This document shows, one piece after another, positions 16,800 through 25,164 of a stretch of DNA of 64,000 bases; positions within the stretch are counted from its first letter, which is position 1; every line of letters begins with the position of its first letter. Location: the NCBI GenBank assembly GCA_025354985.1, contig JANXLU010000012.1, forward strand, positions 121,328 to 185,327, read 5' to 3'. The notes under the pieces are model-generated. The model did no database searches. It was not told where the DNA came from and saw only the letters and a program-made list of their open reading frames with translations. A program made the position numbers and the translations under genes. The DNA comes from Chloroflexota bacterium (GTDB lineage: Bacteria; Chloroflexota; Anaerolineae; J036; Brachytrichaceae).

Positions 16800-17531
16800 T
16801 TAAATGAGGTCGATCAGGTTTCTGCGCTTGGCCACATACTCCTCGGTTGAGACCAGACCTTCCTTATAAAGCGCGTTAAGCTTGTTGATGCGTTCCGCCA
16901 CCGAGGGAACGCCACTCACAATGCTATATTGTGCGCTCGTCAGCGAGGTTGCGGCCTGTTGCTTCGCATGCAGCATCACGCCCTTAAATGCGAGCGGGTT
17001 GCTAACGTGGTTGATGCGTTGCACACCTGCGCCGCCAGCCGTTGCAATATTCAACGTGCCGTAGCCAAGCAGCTTGCCAACCATGCCCTGTTGCAAATGC
17101 ACTTCGTTGACTGAGTCCAACTGCGCAGCCTGCGGCTTACCGCGCAACAGCCCCTTAAGCTGGATCACCCGTTTATTTGTTACGACACTGCCCGCGCCGA
17201 AGTGGGCCAACACACCCCCCACCAAGCCGACCGTGGACACGCCGACCACAACAATGCCGACCGCCCATGGTATCCATCCAGGAATGAGCGAAAATACGGG
17301 TTGCAAGACGGGCTGCGCCGTGGCATGCACCAGGCCAATCGCGGGAAGAGATTGCAACAAGGTACCCAGCGTTCCCGTGCCGGCCAGCGCTTCCAAAATG
17401 GCGCCGACCAGCCCAACCGCAAAGACGTTGCGGATAAATTTGATTAACTCTGATATCAGCGCTGTCCAGTGCTGCGCGCGCTGCACAAGAATCTGCTCGT
17501 CGTCCTTGATGATCTTACTGAGATTGGCCAT
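16800..17531 (-). CDS. Membrane protein with bacterial PH domain and C-terminal SHOCT domain
   Basis: Of 243 residues, the first ~110 carry hydrophobic segments (FIRNVFAVGLVGAILEALAG; WIPWAVGIVVVGVSTVGLVG). A bacterial PH (YdbT/bPH2) domain follows, with VVTNKRVIQLKGLLRGKPQA, the QLDSVNEVHLQQG strand and GYGTLNIATAG. The protein ends in a SHOCT helix pair (ERINKLNALYKEGLVSTEEY). The function is unknown; such proteins are membrane-associated and SHOCT domains oligomerise. It has a near-consensus promoter with palindromes (17538-17580), so it is probably tightly regulated. It lies between strong terminators and is transcribed on its own. Confidence 0.8.
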   Translation of the reverse strand: MANLSKIIKDDEQILVQRAQHWTALISELIKFIRNVFAVGLVGAILEALAGTGTLGTLLQSLPAIGLVHATAQPVLQPVFSLIPGWIPWAVGIVVVGVSTVGLVGGVLAHFGAGSVVTNKRVIQLKGLLRGKPQAAQLDSVNEVHLQQGMVGKLLGYGTLNIATAGGAGVQRINHVSNPLAFKGVMLHAKQQAATSLTSAQYSIVSGVPSVAERINKLNALYKEGLVSTEEYVAKRRNLIDLI

Positions 17532-17537
17532 ACACAG

Positions 17538-17580
17538 ATTCTAATTAGATTTCTAATAATGTCAAGGGGCAATAATCTAA
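17538..17580 (-). promoter_or_regulatory. Promoter and palindromic operators of the PH/SHOCT gene
   Basis: On the minus strand TTGACA (17560-17565) and TAGAAT (17538-17543) are 16 nt apart, and the -10 ends 6 nt before the ATG, so the transcript should be leaderless. The spacer contains ATTAGA-AA-TCTAAT. Another TCTAATTAGA palindrome overlaps the -10, and a further AATTAGATT copy lies upstream of the -35. This repeat pattern suggests a repressor site. Confidence 0.75.
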
Positions 17581-17584
17581 TTAA

Positions 17585-17619
17585 AAGGACCCGCTGGACA
17601 GTTTGTCCAGCGGGTCCTT
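17585..17619 (-). terminator. Rho-independent terminator of dnaA
   Basis: A perfect 15-bp stem AAGGACCCGCTGGAC / GTCCAGCGGGTCCTT with an AGTTT loop is followed on the minus strand by TTTTAATTAG. It ends the dnaA transcript. Confidence 0.9.
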
Positions 17620-17643
17620 GTGCCACTTGCGCAAAAAGGCGGG

Positions 17644-19056
17644 CTACGCAGCTACATTCAAGTACAGTTGCTCGCGCAAGCTCATCACGGTGCGCCGCAA
17701 ATGATCTTCTGATTCAAGCCGTTCCTTGACCCGTTCCACACCATGCATCACCGTGGTGTGATCCCGACCGCCCAATAAACCGCCAATTTCGGGCAGGCTG
17801 GCATCGGTCTCTTGACGAATCAAATACATCGCCACTTGGCGAGGTTGAACAAGCTCCTTGTTGCGCCCGGCGCTCACAATCTCCGGCACCGAGATGTTAT
17901 AAAACTTGGCCACAGTTTCGATGACCTGAGATGGCGTTAAGTTTGCGCGCTTACCCATCAAATCGGCAAGCGTGTCGCGGGCCAGCTGTACGCTGATCAT
18001 GCGTTCGCCAAGCTCGGCGGTCGCCACCAGACGGGTTAGCGCGCCTTCTAATTCACGCACGTTGCTTTGCACCTGTTTGGCAATAAATTCAATCACCTCC
18101 TGCGGAATTGGAACGGTGCGACCAGAGGCAACCGATGCCTTCTGTTGCAAAATCGCCACTCTGGTTTCGTAGTCCGGTGGCGCGATATCGGCCATAAGAC
18201 CCCATTCAAAGCGCGAGCGCAGACGATCTTCCAAGGTGACCATGCTCTTGGGAGACCGGTCGCTTGTAACCACAATTTGCTTGTTGGCGCTGTGCAGTGC
18301 ATTGAACGTGTGGAAAAACTCCTCCTGGGTGCTCTCCTTGCCGGCAATAAACTGCACGTCGTCCATCAGTAGCATGTCAACCGTTCGGTAGCGATTGCGA
18401 AATGCATCGGTCGTTTGCGACCGGATTGAGCTGATGAGCTCATTTGTAAAGGTTTCGCTGGTGACATAGCATGCGCGCAATCCCCGCACCCGTGCGACGT
18501 GCCCGATGGCGTGGAGCAGATGCGTTTTCCCAAGACCGCTGCCGCCATATAAAAATAGCGGGTTATAGCGGTCCGCCGGGCTCTCCGCCACCGCGCTGGC
18601 TGCGGCGTGGGCCATGCGGTTGCCCGAGCCCACAACGAAGCTGTCAAACGTGTAGCGCGCAACCAGACCATCTTCTGAGACCGTGGAATTCGGCGACGCC
18701 GACGTCGAGGCAGAGACCGAAACGACCCGATCCGGTTCATATAAAACACGCGTCGCGGGCTCGCTCCGGGGTGGCACGTTGGTTATGTTTGTGTAAGCCA
18801 GACCGCCATTATTGCTCACAAGCACCACGCTGACGTCCGCAACCCGACCCAGGCGCTCGCCGAGGTTCTTTTTTAGCTGTTGCACCATGCGTGATTCCAT
18901 CCACTCTTTCACGTAGCCGTTTTGCACGCCCACGACAAACAGCCCGTCTTCATAGCTCACCAATCGCGCGCTTTTTAGCCAGGTCACATAACTTGCGCGA
19001 CCAATGCTTAGCTCAAGCTCACCAACGGTAGATTGCCATGCCTCTTCTGGTCTCAC
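17644..19056 (-). CDS. dnaA: Chromosomal replication initiator protein DnaA
   Basis: The 470-residue protein has all four DnaA domains. Domain I ([15 protein letters not shown], with W27-like motif YVTWLKSA) is followed by a variable serine-rich linker. The AAA+ domain III has Walker [12 protein letters not shown] near residue 170, Walker [13 protein letters not shown], and sensor and arginine-finger regions ([18 protein letters not shown]). Domain IV carries the DnaA-box recognition signature [15 protein letters not shown]. It binds DnaA boxes and melts oriC. The start is GTG at 19056. Upstream lies a cluster of DnaA boxes. dnaN, the common neighbour, is not adjacent; an enolase-superfamily gene takes the other side. 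Confidence 0.98.
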   Translation of the reverse strand: MRPEEAWQSTVGELELSIGRASYVTWLKSARLVSYEDGLFVVGVQNGYVKEWMESRMVQQLKKNLGERLGRVADVSVVLVSNNGGLAYTNITNVPPRSEPATRVLYEPDRVVSVSASTSASPNSTVSEDGLVARYTFDSFVVGSGNRMAHAAASAVAESPADRYNPLFLYGGSGLGKTHLLHAIGHVARVRGLRACYVTSETFTNELISSIRSQTTDAFRNRYRTVDMLLMDDVQFIAGKESTQEEFFHTFNALHSANKQIVVTSDRSPKSMVTLEDRLRSRFEWGLMADIAPPDYETRVAILQQKASVASGRTVPIPQEVIEFIAKQVQSNVRELEGALTRLVATAELGERMISVQLARDTLADLMGKRANLTPSQVIETVAKFYNISVPEIVSAGRNKELVQPRQVAMYLIRQETDASLPEIGGLLGGRDHTTVMHGVERVKERLESEDHLRRTVMSLREQLYLNVAA

Positions 19057-19237
19057 TATTTGTGCCTCAATTCAATAATCTCTGAATCGGAGTGTCGCTG
19101 GCCCAAGGCTCAAAGTTACGTGAACCTACAGCGCGCGACTTCCCCTGGGAATCAGCGTTGCGGCTGGTTTCCCGGATTCAAGGGACGCACATTCTACGTA
19201 CTTCGCGCTCCAATTGCTATGCATGGATGGCTTCCAA

Positions 19238-19438
19238 CCTTAAATTAATCCGAGTGTTTAAGGTGTTATTGTGATCCACAAGCTGCTCGTTTTTCGTATT
19301 GATTCATCCACAGCCTGTGCATGACTTTGCCACAGCCTTATCCACGCACAATTGCGTTTCGACCACGTTTATGCACATGGCGTCCACAACCAACACTATT
19401 GTGCAAAGGTTTATTCACGTGCAACGGATGTAACCGCG
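19238..19438. other. Probable chromosomal origin (oriC): DnaA-box cluster
   Basis: Upstream of dnaA lie several near-consensus DnaA boxes (consensus TTATCCACA), all in the same orientation: TGATCCACA (19272-19280), TCATCCACA (19304-19312), TTATCCACG (19338-19346) and TTATGCACA (19369-19377). Weaker ones are GCGTCCACA (19380-19388) and TTATTCACG (19411-19419). An AT-rich stretch at 19238-19270 could be the unwinding element. The 382-nt gene-free interval next to dnaA supports an origin; a dnaA autoregulation region is the alternative. Confidence 0.75.
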
Positions 19439-20605
19439 TCATCCATTTGCAAACCAGCTGGTTCCCGGCCACTGATATTGTCGCGCCACATCCTCATCCA
19501 ACTCGACCCCGATTCCCGGCCGGTCGTCCAAAGCGATCATCCCATTTTGAATGATATCGGTCTTTTCTCGGATGATCGTTGTCCAATAGTCCCGGTGTAA
19601 CCAATGATATTCCAGCACGACAAAATTGGGCACACTGCCACACACATGCGCGCTTGCCAATGTGCCGATCGGGGATGATACGTTGTGCGGGGCGAAGCCG
19701 ATGTAGTACAACTCAGCCAAGTTCGCGCTCTTGCGCCCTTCGCCAAGGCCACCGCACTTGGGCAGATCAGGCATGATGATGTCAACTGCCTGCTTCTCAA
19801 TCAACTCGCGCAACCCATGCCGCAAATACAAGTTTTCACCCGCGCAGATTGGATTCTTGCTATGCCGCTTTACCTCGCGCATGGCCTCTATATTCTCTGG
19901 TGGCACCGGCTCCTCGATCCACATCAGATGATAGGGTGCCAGATCGTGCACCACCCGAATCGCACTGGGCACATCCAATCGGGTGTGAATGTCGACCGCC
20001 ACGGCCACCCCCTTTCCCGCGGCCCGTGTGACCATGTCAACCAGCTCGATCATGCGTTCGTGCTCGATCTGCCCGGCGGTGTGATTAAAGCGATCCTTAA
20101 CCACGTGAAAGGTCTGCGTGCCCCGCGTCGTGCTGTATGCACCAATGTCGATATCCACTTTGAGCGCGGTAAACCCACGCACCAACACCTCATCGATCAC
20201 CCGCTTGATCGCATCAAAATCCATTCCCGGATCAATTTCGCAATCGGCATAAACCCAAATCTTATCGCGGAATTTTCCTCCCATCAATTCATAAACCGGC
20301 ACCTTGAGCGCCTTACCTTTGAGGTCCCACAACGCAATCTCGATCCCGGTAAGCGCGGTGATCAGCGCCCCACCCGTCCCACCATCGAAGACGTGGCCTC
20401 GCCGCATTTCTTCAAATATCGCGTCGATGGCAAACGGGTCGCGCCCAACCAGCTTGACTGCCAACGATTGGATGATCGCGATGGCCTGCGTGCCGCCATG
20501 CACACACTCGCCCAGTCCGGTGACGCCTGCGTCAGTCTGCACCTTCACCCATAGGTGCATGCCATGGCCCACCGTGGCCGCGGTTGTAACCGAGGTAATT
20601 TTCAT
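19439..20605 (-). CDS. Enolase-superfamily sugar-acid dehydratase (mandelate racemase/muconate lactonizing group)
   Basis: The 388-residue enzyme has the N-terminal capping domain (HLWVKVQTDAGVTGLGEC) and a TIM barrel. Barrel features are ALKVDIDI, the metal ligands VAVDIH (Asp), WIEEPVPPEN (Glu) and CAGENLYLR (Glu), and the C-terminal APHNVSSPIGT with a His acid/base. That set resembles galactonate/gluconate dehydratases. It would abstract the alpha-proton of a sugar acid and eliminate water. Its ATG overlaps the stop of the amidohydrolase upstream (ATGA at 20602-20605), so the two form a catabolic operon. The exact acid sugar is unknown. Confidence 0.85.
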   Translation of the reverse strand: MKITSVTTAATVGHGMHLWVKVQTDAGVTGLGECVHGGTQAIAIIQSLAVKLVGRDPFAIDAIFEEMRRGHVFDGGTGGALITALTGIEIALWDLKGKALKVPVYELMGGKFRDKIWVYADCEIDPGMDFDAIKRVIDEVLVRGFTALKVDIDIGAYSTTRGTQTFHVVKDRFNHTAGQIEHERMIELVDMVTRAAGKGVAVAVDIHTRLDVPSAIRVVHDLAPYHLMWIEEPVPPENIEAMREVKRHSKNPICAGENLYLRHGLRELIEKQAVDIIMPDLPKCGGLGEGRKSANLAELYYIGFAPHNVSSPIGTLASAHVCGSVPNFVVLEYHWLHRDYWTTIIREKTDIIQNGMIALDDRPGIGVELDEDVARQYQWPGTSWFANG

Positions 20606-21858
20606 GATTGATGGATTATGACGCCGTCTTTCATCACCAGCGCGATGTTGCTTGACAGTTCCAGAGATCGAATGTTCTTAATCGGGTCGTTCTTGGCGAT
20701 GATCAGGTCGGCCAATTTGCCAGGCTCCAATGTGCCAATGCGATTCTGCCACCCGAGACACGCGGCAGCAGTCTTCGTCGTGGCCACGATGGCCTCCATT
20801 GGGGTCATACCGATCGAAACCATAAGCCCCAACTCGCGCAGATTTGTGCCGTGCGGCATGACACCTGCATCCGTCCCCATCGCAACCTTTACCCCGGCCG
20901 CATGCGCACGGGCGATGCTCTCGCTATGCGCTTCCATCGTTTCGCGCGCCTTGCGAATGGCATAGTCCGGCATCCCCCCGGCTTCGCCTTGCTCGATAAC
21001 ACTCAGAGGCGCCAGCAACGTGGGTACTAGGAATGTGCCATGCGCCAGCATCAGGTCAATGGCTTCATCATCCAGATGTATGCCATGCTCAATGCTGTGG
21101 ATTCCGGCGCGCACGCTGGCTTTGATCCCCTCGCAACCCTGTGCATGAGCCATTACCTTTATGCCGCCGCGATAATGCGCCTCGCGCACGATAACGTCCA
21201 GCTCCTCGGGAGAGAATTGAATAAAGTCCGGGTGATCGGTGGGGCTGAGCACGCCACCCGTCGAACAGATTTTTACCACCTCCGCCCCGGCGCGCAACAC
21301 CTCCCGTACCGCTTTGCGCGCACCTTCCACGCCGTCGGCGATGTTATTGGGCATGCCCGGATACGGCGCGAGCAATTGAAACTCGCGACCGCTCCGCATC
21401 CAACCATCCCCGTGCCCTCCTGTGATGCTTAGCGCGGTAATGCTGAGTTGCATGCGCGGTCCAACCGTCAGCCCATTTTCCACGGCCGCCTTCACGCCGG
21501 CATCCGTGCCACCTGCGTCGCGCACAGTGGTGATTCCAGCCTCGATGGTGCGGCGCATTCGGTGCACGGCTTCAAAGAAGCGCAGCGAAAATGGCGCCTG
21601 CATGTCGCGTGCAATGTTGACGCCTTCAATCATTAAATGTACATGGGTGTCGATGAGACCGGGCAGAATCCAACCACCGTGGGCGTCAATGGTTCGCGCC
21701 GGCGGGGCCGCCTCGCCACGCGCGATTCGCTGCACCACGGTGTCCGCCGCGCCCACAAACAAAATGCGGTTTCCCTCGATTAATACGTTGGCATTCGAGA
21801 CGGGGACTCCGCCATTGCCATCGATCAATGTGCCATTTGTTACAAGTATCGTTGCCAT
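20602..21858 (-). CDS. Amidohydrolase family protein (imidazolonepropionase-like)
   Basis: The 418-residue metal-dependent hydrolase has the amidohydrolase HxH in GLIDTHVHLM, a further His in VMAHAQGCEG and HSIEHGIHLDD, and the catalytic Asp in AMGTDAGVMPHG. C-terminal composite beta segments follow (GTLEPGKLADLII). Members of this branch hydrolyse cyclic amides, prolidase-type dipeptides or organophosphates. It is co-translated with the enolase-superfamily gene. I chose the ATG at 21858 over the one at 21876 because CACAAT (21865-21870, minus) ends exactly 6 nt before it and MATILVTNGTLIDG is the usual N-terminus. Confidence 0.83.
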   Translation of the reverse strand: MATILVTNGTLIDGNGGVPVSNANVLIEGNRILFVGAADTVVQRIARGEAAPPARTIDAHGGWILPGLIDTHVHLMIEGVNIARDMQAPFSLRFFEAVHRMRRTIEAGITTVRDAGGTDAGVKAAVENGLTVGPRMQLSITALSITGGHGDGWMRSGREFQLLAPYPGMPNNIADGVEGARKAVREVLRAGAEVVKICSTGGVLSPTDHPDFIQFSPEELDVIVREAHYRGGIKVMAHAQGCEGIKASVRAGIHSIEHGIHLDDEAIDLMLAHGTFLVPTLLAPLSVIEQGEAGGMPDYAIRKARETMEAHSESIARAHAAGVKVAMGTDAGVMPHGTNLRELGLMVSIGMTPMEAIVATTKTAAACLGWQNRIGTLEPGKLADLIIAKNDPIKNIRSLELSSNIALVMKDGVIIHQS

Positions 21859-21961
21859 ATGGATATTGTGTACCATGATTGAGCTATTTTCGATCGGCGG
21901 TGGCCAGTAGTGCGGGTGGTAGCCCTTTGAAGCTTGTAATACACAATAAAATCAGGAACCT

Positions 21962-22726
21962 ATGAGTTACAATTTTTCAAACAAGGTGGCCCTGGTGACA
22001 GGCAGCGGTCGCGGTATTGGTGCGACCACGGCAATCTACCTTGCCAGCTTGGGCGCGGATGTGGTCATCAATTTCTTTCGCAACCGTGCACCCGCAGAAG
22101 AGACCGCGCACGCCGTTGAAGCTCTTGGCCGCAAGGCGCACCTGGTAAAAGCTGATGTGGGCAATCCTGACGACGTTGCACGGCTGATAGACGAGACAAC
22201 CCGGGTATTTGGCGGGCTCGACATTCTGGTAAACAACGCAGCCAGCGGTTACATCCGCCCAGTATTGGAACAAAAGGTCAAGGGCTGGGATTGGACCATG
22301 AACATCAATGCGCGCGCGGCCTTGTTCTTGAGCCAGCAGGCCGCTCCTATCATGAACGCCCGGGGTGGCGGGTCCATCGTCAACGTGAGCTCGCTGGGCA
22401 GTGTGCGCACCCTGCCAAATTATGTGGTGATTGGCGCGAGCAAAGCTGCGCTTGAGACCGTGACCAAATATTGCGCCGTGGAGTTCTCGCCAATGAACAT
22501 TGTGGTCAATGCAGTATCACCCGGCGTGATCGAAACTGATGCCCTGGATCATTTTGAAAACGGTCGTCAGATGCTCGACGAATCTCGCAAGCGCACCCCG
22601 GCCGGACGCAATGTCACCGCTGAGGACGTTGCACATGCGATCGCATTTCTATGCAGCCCCCACGCCAGCATGATCCGGGGACAGACGATTGTGATCGATG
22701 GCGGCTGGCTGGTCGCGACGCTTTAA
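21962..22726 (+). CDS. fabL: Enoyl-[acyl-carrier-protein] reductase III-like SDR
   Basis: The 254-residue short-chain dehydrogenase has the NADP motif GSGRGIG, the structural NNAAS, and the catalytic pattern VSSLGSVRTLPNYVVIGASK. There Tyr and Lys are separated by six residues (Y-x6-K) as in FabL/enoyl reductases, not three as in FabG. The following VNAVSPGVIETDALDHF also matches FabL closely. It should reduce trans-2-enoyl-ACP with NADPH in fatty acid synthesis. It is monocistronic and divergent from the amidohydrolase gene. TAAAAT lies 9 nt before the ATG, with AGGA between, so the leader is very short. Confidence 0.78.
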   Translation: MSYNFSNKVALVTGSGRGIGATTAIYLASLGADVVINFFRNRAPAEETAHAVEALGRKAHLVKADVGNPDDVARLIDETTRVFGGLDILVNNAASGYIRPVLEQKVKGWDWTMNINARAALFLSQQAAPIMNARGGGSIVNVSSLGSVRTLPNYVVIGASKAALETVTKYCAVEFSPMNIVVNAVSPGVIETDALDHFENGRQMLDESRKRTPAGRNVTAEDVAHAIAFLCSPHASMIRGQTIVIDGGWLVATL

Positions 22727-22737
22727 GCCCCACGTCG

Positions 22738-23253
22738 TCATCCAATCAGCTCGTCGCATGCATGGCTGACCCCGCACTGGGCGCATCGCCAGGTTTCTTG
22801 GTGATTTCGGTGGGCATCACCCGCTTCAAGCGCCCGGCGCATGAGCGCCAGCGCGTTCTGAAGCTCGGCGCGCGCGCCGGCAGTATTGCGAATCTCAAAC
22901 TGTCGGTCGGAATATGTGATGATCGCCCACGGTGAAGACGTTCCCAGTTGATCCTCCACCAACAGGCAATACGCAAGCGCCTGCAGCACATGACCTTCCC
23001 GGGGCTGGCCATCGCGTGGCGCCGCGCCACTCTTCACCTCTACCGGAATAATGCGACCGCGCTCTTGAATTAGATAGTCTGGTTTGCCAACCAATCCATA
23101 CCTGTGGCTGACCAGGCTGCGTTCATTGCGGCTCCATGCGCCGGTATCCGAGTAAATGACGCGTCCAATGGGTAGACCACTTGCGGCGCGTAATCTCACC
23201 GCAAGTATCAGAACCGCCAGTGCAACCAGGATCAGAACAACCACGACCTGCAT
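22738..23253 (-). CDS. Membrane-anchored Cas4/Dna2-like PD-(D/E)XK nuclease
   Basis: The 171-residue protein starts with one transmembrane helix (VVVLILVALAVLILAVRL) and continues with a PD-(D/E)XK core: GKPDYLIQERGRIIPVEVKS gives Asp...Glu-x-Lys. A QALAYCLLVED helix and a C-terminal cysteine cluster (CAQCGVSHAC) follow, reminiscent of the Fe-S cysteines of Cas4 and AddB. No CRISPR array or other cas gene is in the window, so it is a stand-alone Cas4-like protein, and the membrane anchor is unusual. A TAAAAT box (23260-23265, minus) ends 6 nt before the ATG: leaderless. It is divergent from sucC and overlaps its promoter region. Confidence 0.72.
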   Translation of the reverse strand: MQVVVVLILVALAVLILAVRLRAASGLPIGRVIYSDTGAWSRNERSLVSHRYGLVGKPDYLIQERGRIIPVEVKSGAAPRDGQPREGHVLQALAYCLLVEDQLGTSSPWAIITYSDRQFEIRNTAGARAELQNALALMRRALEAGDAHRNHQETWRCAQCGVSHACDELIG

Positions 23254-23337
23254 GCCTGGATTTTAGTTTGCGAAAAACTGGCATAATCCACCCGTCGCCT
23301 GCTGTTCCAGAGGTGACCGAAGACCTAACAAAACATC

Positions 23338-24483
23338 ATGAAACTTCACGAATACCAATCCAAACAGTTGTTCAAACGATATGGCATCCCCACCTTTGAC
23401 GGAGAAGTGGTGAACACGCCCGAAGATGCGGTGGCCGCCGCCCAGAAGCTCGGGCTCCCGGTCATGGTCAAGGCCCAGGTGCTCGTCGGCGGACGGGGCA
23501 AGGCCGGCGGCGTCAAATTCTGTGACAGCATCGACAAGGTGCGCGAGAAGGCGACCGATATCCTCAAGTTGACAATTAAGGGTCTGCCGGTGCGCAAGGT
23601 GTTGATCACTCCAGCCGCGGATATTGTGCAGGAAATATATTGCGGCATCATCGTCGATCGCAACCTCCGTCGCGCGGTCATGATGACCAGCGCAGCAGGT
23701 GGCATGGACATCGAAGAGGTGGCCGCCACACATCCGGAAAAAATTGTGCGCGTCCCTGTCGATCCGTTTGTGGGCATGCCGGCTTATCTCGCCCGGGATG
23801 TAGCGCAGCATATCGGGCTGCCCCGCGAGTTCTGGGGTCAGTTTGTAACCATTGCCACTGGTCTGGCCAAGAGTTTTGTGGAGCTGGATGCCAGCATCGC
23901 CGAAATCAATCCGCTCGCGATCATTAAGGATAAGGATGGCGTGCAAAAGCTCATGGCACTGGATGGCAAGTTCGCCATAGATGATAACGCCATGTTCCGC
24001 CATGCCGACTTGGAGGCGTGGCGCGACCCGGACGAGGACAGCGAGGCCGAGAAGCAAGCCCGGCTGGCCGAGCTCAATTTCGTTTCGCTGGATGGCAACA
24101 TTGGCTGCCTGGTAAACGGCGCCGGTCTGGCCATGGCCACGCTTGACATCATCCAGCACTTTGGTGGCAAACCCGCCAACTTCCTGGACGTGGCGGGTGG
24201 CGCCCGTGCCGATAAAGTCGCGGCAGCGTTGCGCATAATTTTGTCCGACAAGAACGTCAAGGTCGTAATGTTCAACATCTTTGGCGGCATCACCCGCTGC
24301 GATGAAGTAGCCAAGGGCATTGTGGCGGCCATGACCGAGCTGCAGACCAAAGTGCCGTTTGTGGTGCGCCTGAGTGGTACTAACAAGGAGGCGGGCGACG
24401 CGATCCTGGCAAGCGCCAATATCAGCCCAGCCGCCAACGCGGCCGAAGCCGCACAGAAGGCCGTCGCGCTGGCAAACGCCTAA
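23338..24483 (+). CDS. sucC: Succinyl-CoA synthetase (ADP-forming), beta subunit
   Basis: The 381-residue protein is full length. It has the ATP-grasp N-terminus MKLHEYQSKQLFKRYGIP, the glycine loop VLVGGRGKAGGVK, metal-site NPLAI and the C-terminal CoA-ligase domain with FNIFGGITRCDEVAKGI. It catalyses succinyl-CoA + ADP + Pi to succinate, CoA and ATP in the TCA cycle together with SucD. sucD is not next to it here, whereas sucCD is the usual arrangement. CATAAT (23282-23287) is a plausible -10 with a leader of about 45 nt. upp follows in the same direction. Confidence 0.95.
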   Translation: MKLHEYQSKQLFKRYGIPTFDGEVVNTPEDAVAAAQKLGLPVMVKAQVLVGGRGKAGGVKFCDSIDKVREKATDILKLTIKGLPVRKVLITPAADIVQEIYCGIIVDRNLRRAVMMTSAAGGMDIEEVAATHPEKIVRVPVDPFVGMPAYLARDVAQHIGLPREFWGQFVTIATGLAKSFVELDASIAEINPLAIIKDKDGVQKLMALDGKFAIDDNAMFRHADLEAWRDPDEDSEAEKQARLAELNFVSLDGNIGCLVNGAGLAMATLDIIQHFGGKPANFLDVAGGARADKVAAALRIILSDKNVKVVMFNIFGGITRCDEVAKGIVAAMTELQTKVPFVVRLSGTNKEAGDAILASANISPAANAAEAAQKAVALANA

Positions 24484-24493
24484 CTTGGTCCGA

Positions 24494-24534
24494 GGTCGGA
24501 TCCTGTTGTGAATCGGGATCCGACCCCGCCTGTT
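24494..24534 (+). terminator. Hairpin between sucC and upp
   Basis: GGTCGGATCC (24494-24503) pairs with GGATCCGACC (24516-24525), followed by CCGCCTGTTTG. The stem is strong but the U-tract is poor, so it may be a partial terminator or attenuator ahead of upp. Confidence 0.5.
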
Positions 24535-24537
24535 TGA

Positions 24538-25164
24538 ATGTCAAACGTATTTGTTTCCCACCATCCGCTGCTCCAGCACAAGCTTGCCATCCTTCGTGAC
24601 AAGACCACCGAGACTAAAAAGTTTCGCGAACTGATCAAGGAGATCGGCATGATGTTGATCCCGGAGGTCACCAGTGACTTGGAAACGACAGACGTACTGG
24701 TGGAAACGCCTATGGGCGCCGCGCAATGCAAGACCTTGCGGGATCGCATTGGGTTGATACCCATTCTGCGTGCCGGCCTGGGCATGGTCGACGGCGCGCT
24801 CGAAATGCTCCCCAAGTGCGAGGTCTGGCACATCGGTCTGTATCGTGACGAGAAGACCCTGCGCCCGGTGGAGTATTACAACAAGCTGCCATCCCAGGCG
24901 ACCGTTCAGGTGTGCCTTGTGCTTGACCCGATGCTCGCCACTGGGGGCAGCGCCAGCGCCACCATTGATATCCTCAAACGCTGGGGGGCGCAGCACATCA
25001 AGTTTGTCGGCATCATCGGTGCGCCCGAGGGTGTCAAGCGGTTGCAGACCGACCACCCGGATGTGCAAATCTACCTCGCCGCGCTGGACGAGAAGCTCAA
25101 CGATATCGGCTACATCGTGCCCGGTCTTGGTGACGCTGGTGACCGTCAGTTTGGAACGGCTTAG
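24538..25164 (+). CDS. upp: Uracil phosphoribosyltransferase
   Basis: The 208-residue enzyme matches Upp throughout. It has [20 protein letters not shown] at the N-terminus, [12 protein letters not shown], the PRPP-binding loop [10 protein letters not shown], and a C-terminal uracil-binding segment [15 protein letters not shown]. It converts uracil and PRPP to UMP in pyrimidine salvage. The gene meets pyrC (pyrimidine synthesis) tail to tail with overlapping stop codons, an interesting proximity of salvage and de novo enzymes, although they are on opposite strands. Confidence 0.97.
   Translation: MSNVFVSHHPLLQHKLAILRDKTTETKKFRELIKEIGMMLIPEVTSDLETTDVLVETPMGAAQCKTLRDRIGLIPILRAGLGMVDGALEMLPKCEVWHIGLYRDEKTLRPVEYYNKLPSQATVQVCLVLDPMLATGGSASATIDILKRWGAQHIKFVGIIGAPEGVKRLQTDHPDVQIYLAALDEKLNDIGYIVPGLGDAGDRQFGTA

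Noticed and set aside
19685..20554. Rightward frame of 289 codons
   Set aside because: Shadow of the enolase-superfamily gene; no recognisable domain, and composition rich in His/Arg/Pro as in other antisense frames here.
22738..23253. CRISPR locus suggested by the Cas4-like gene
   Set aside because: No direct repeats with spacers and no other cas genes anywhere in the window.
23263..24159. Leftward frame of 298 codons
   Set aside because: Antisense to sucC, which is full length with all motifs.
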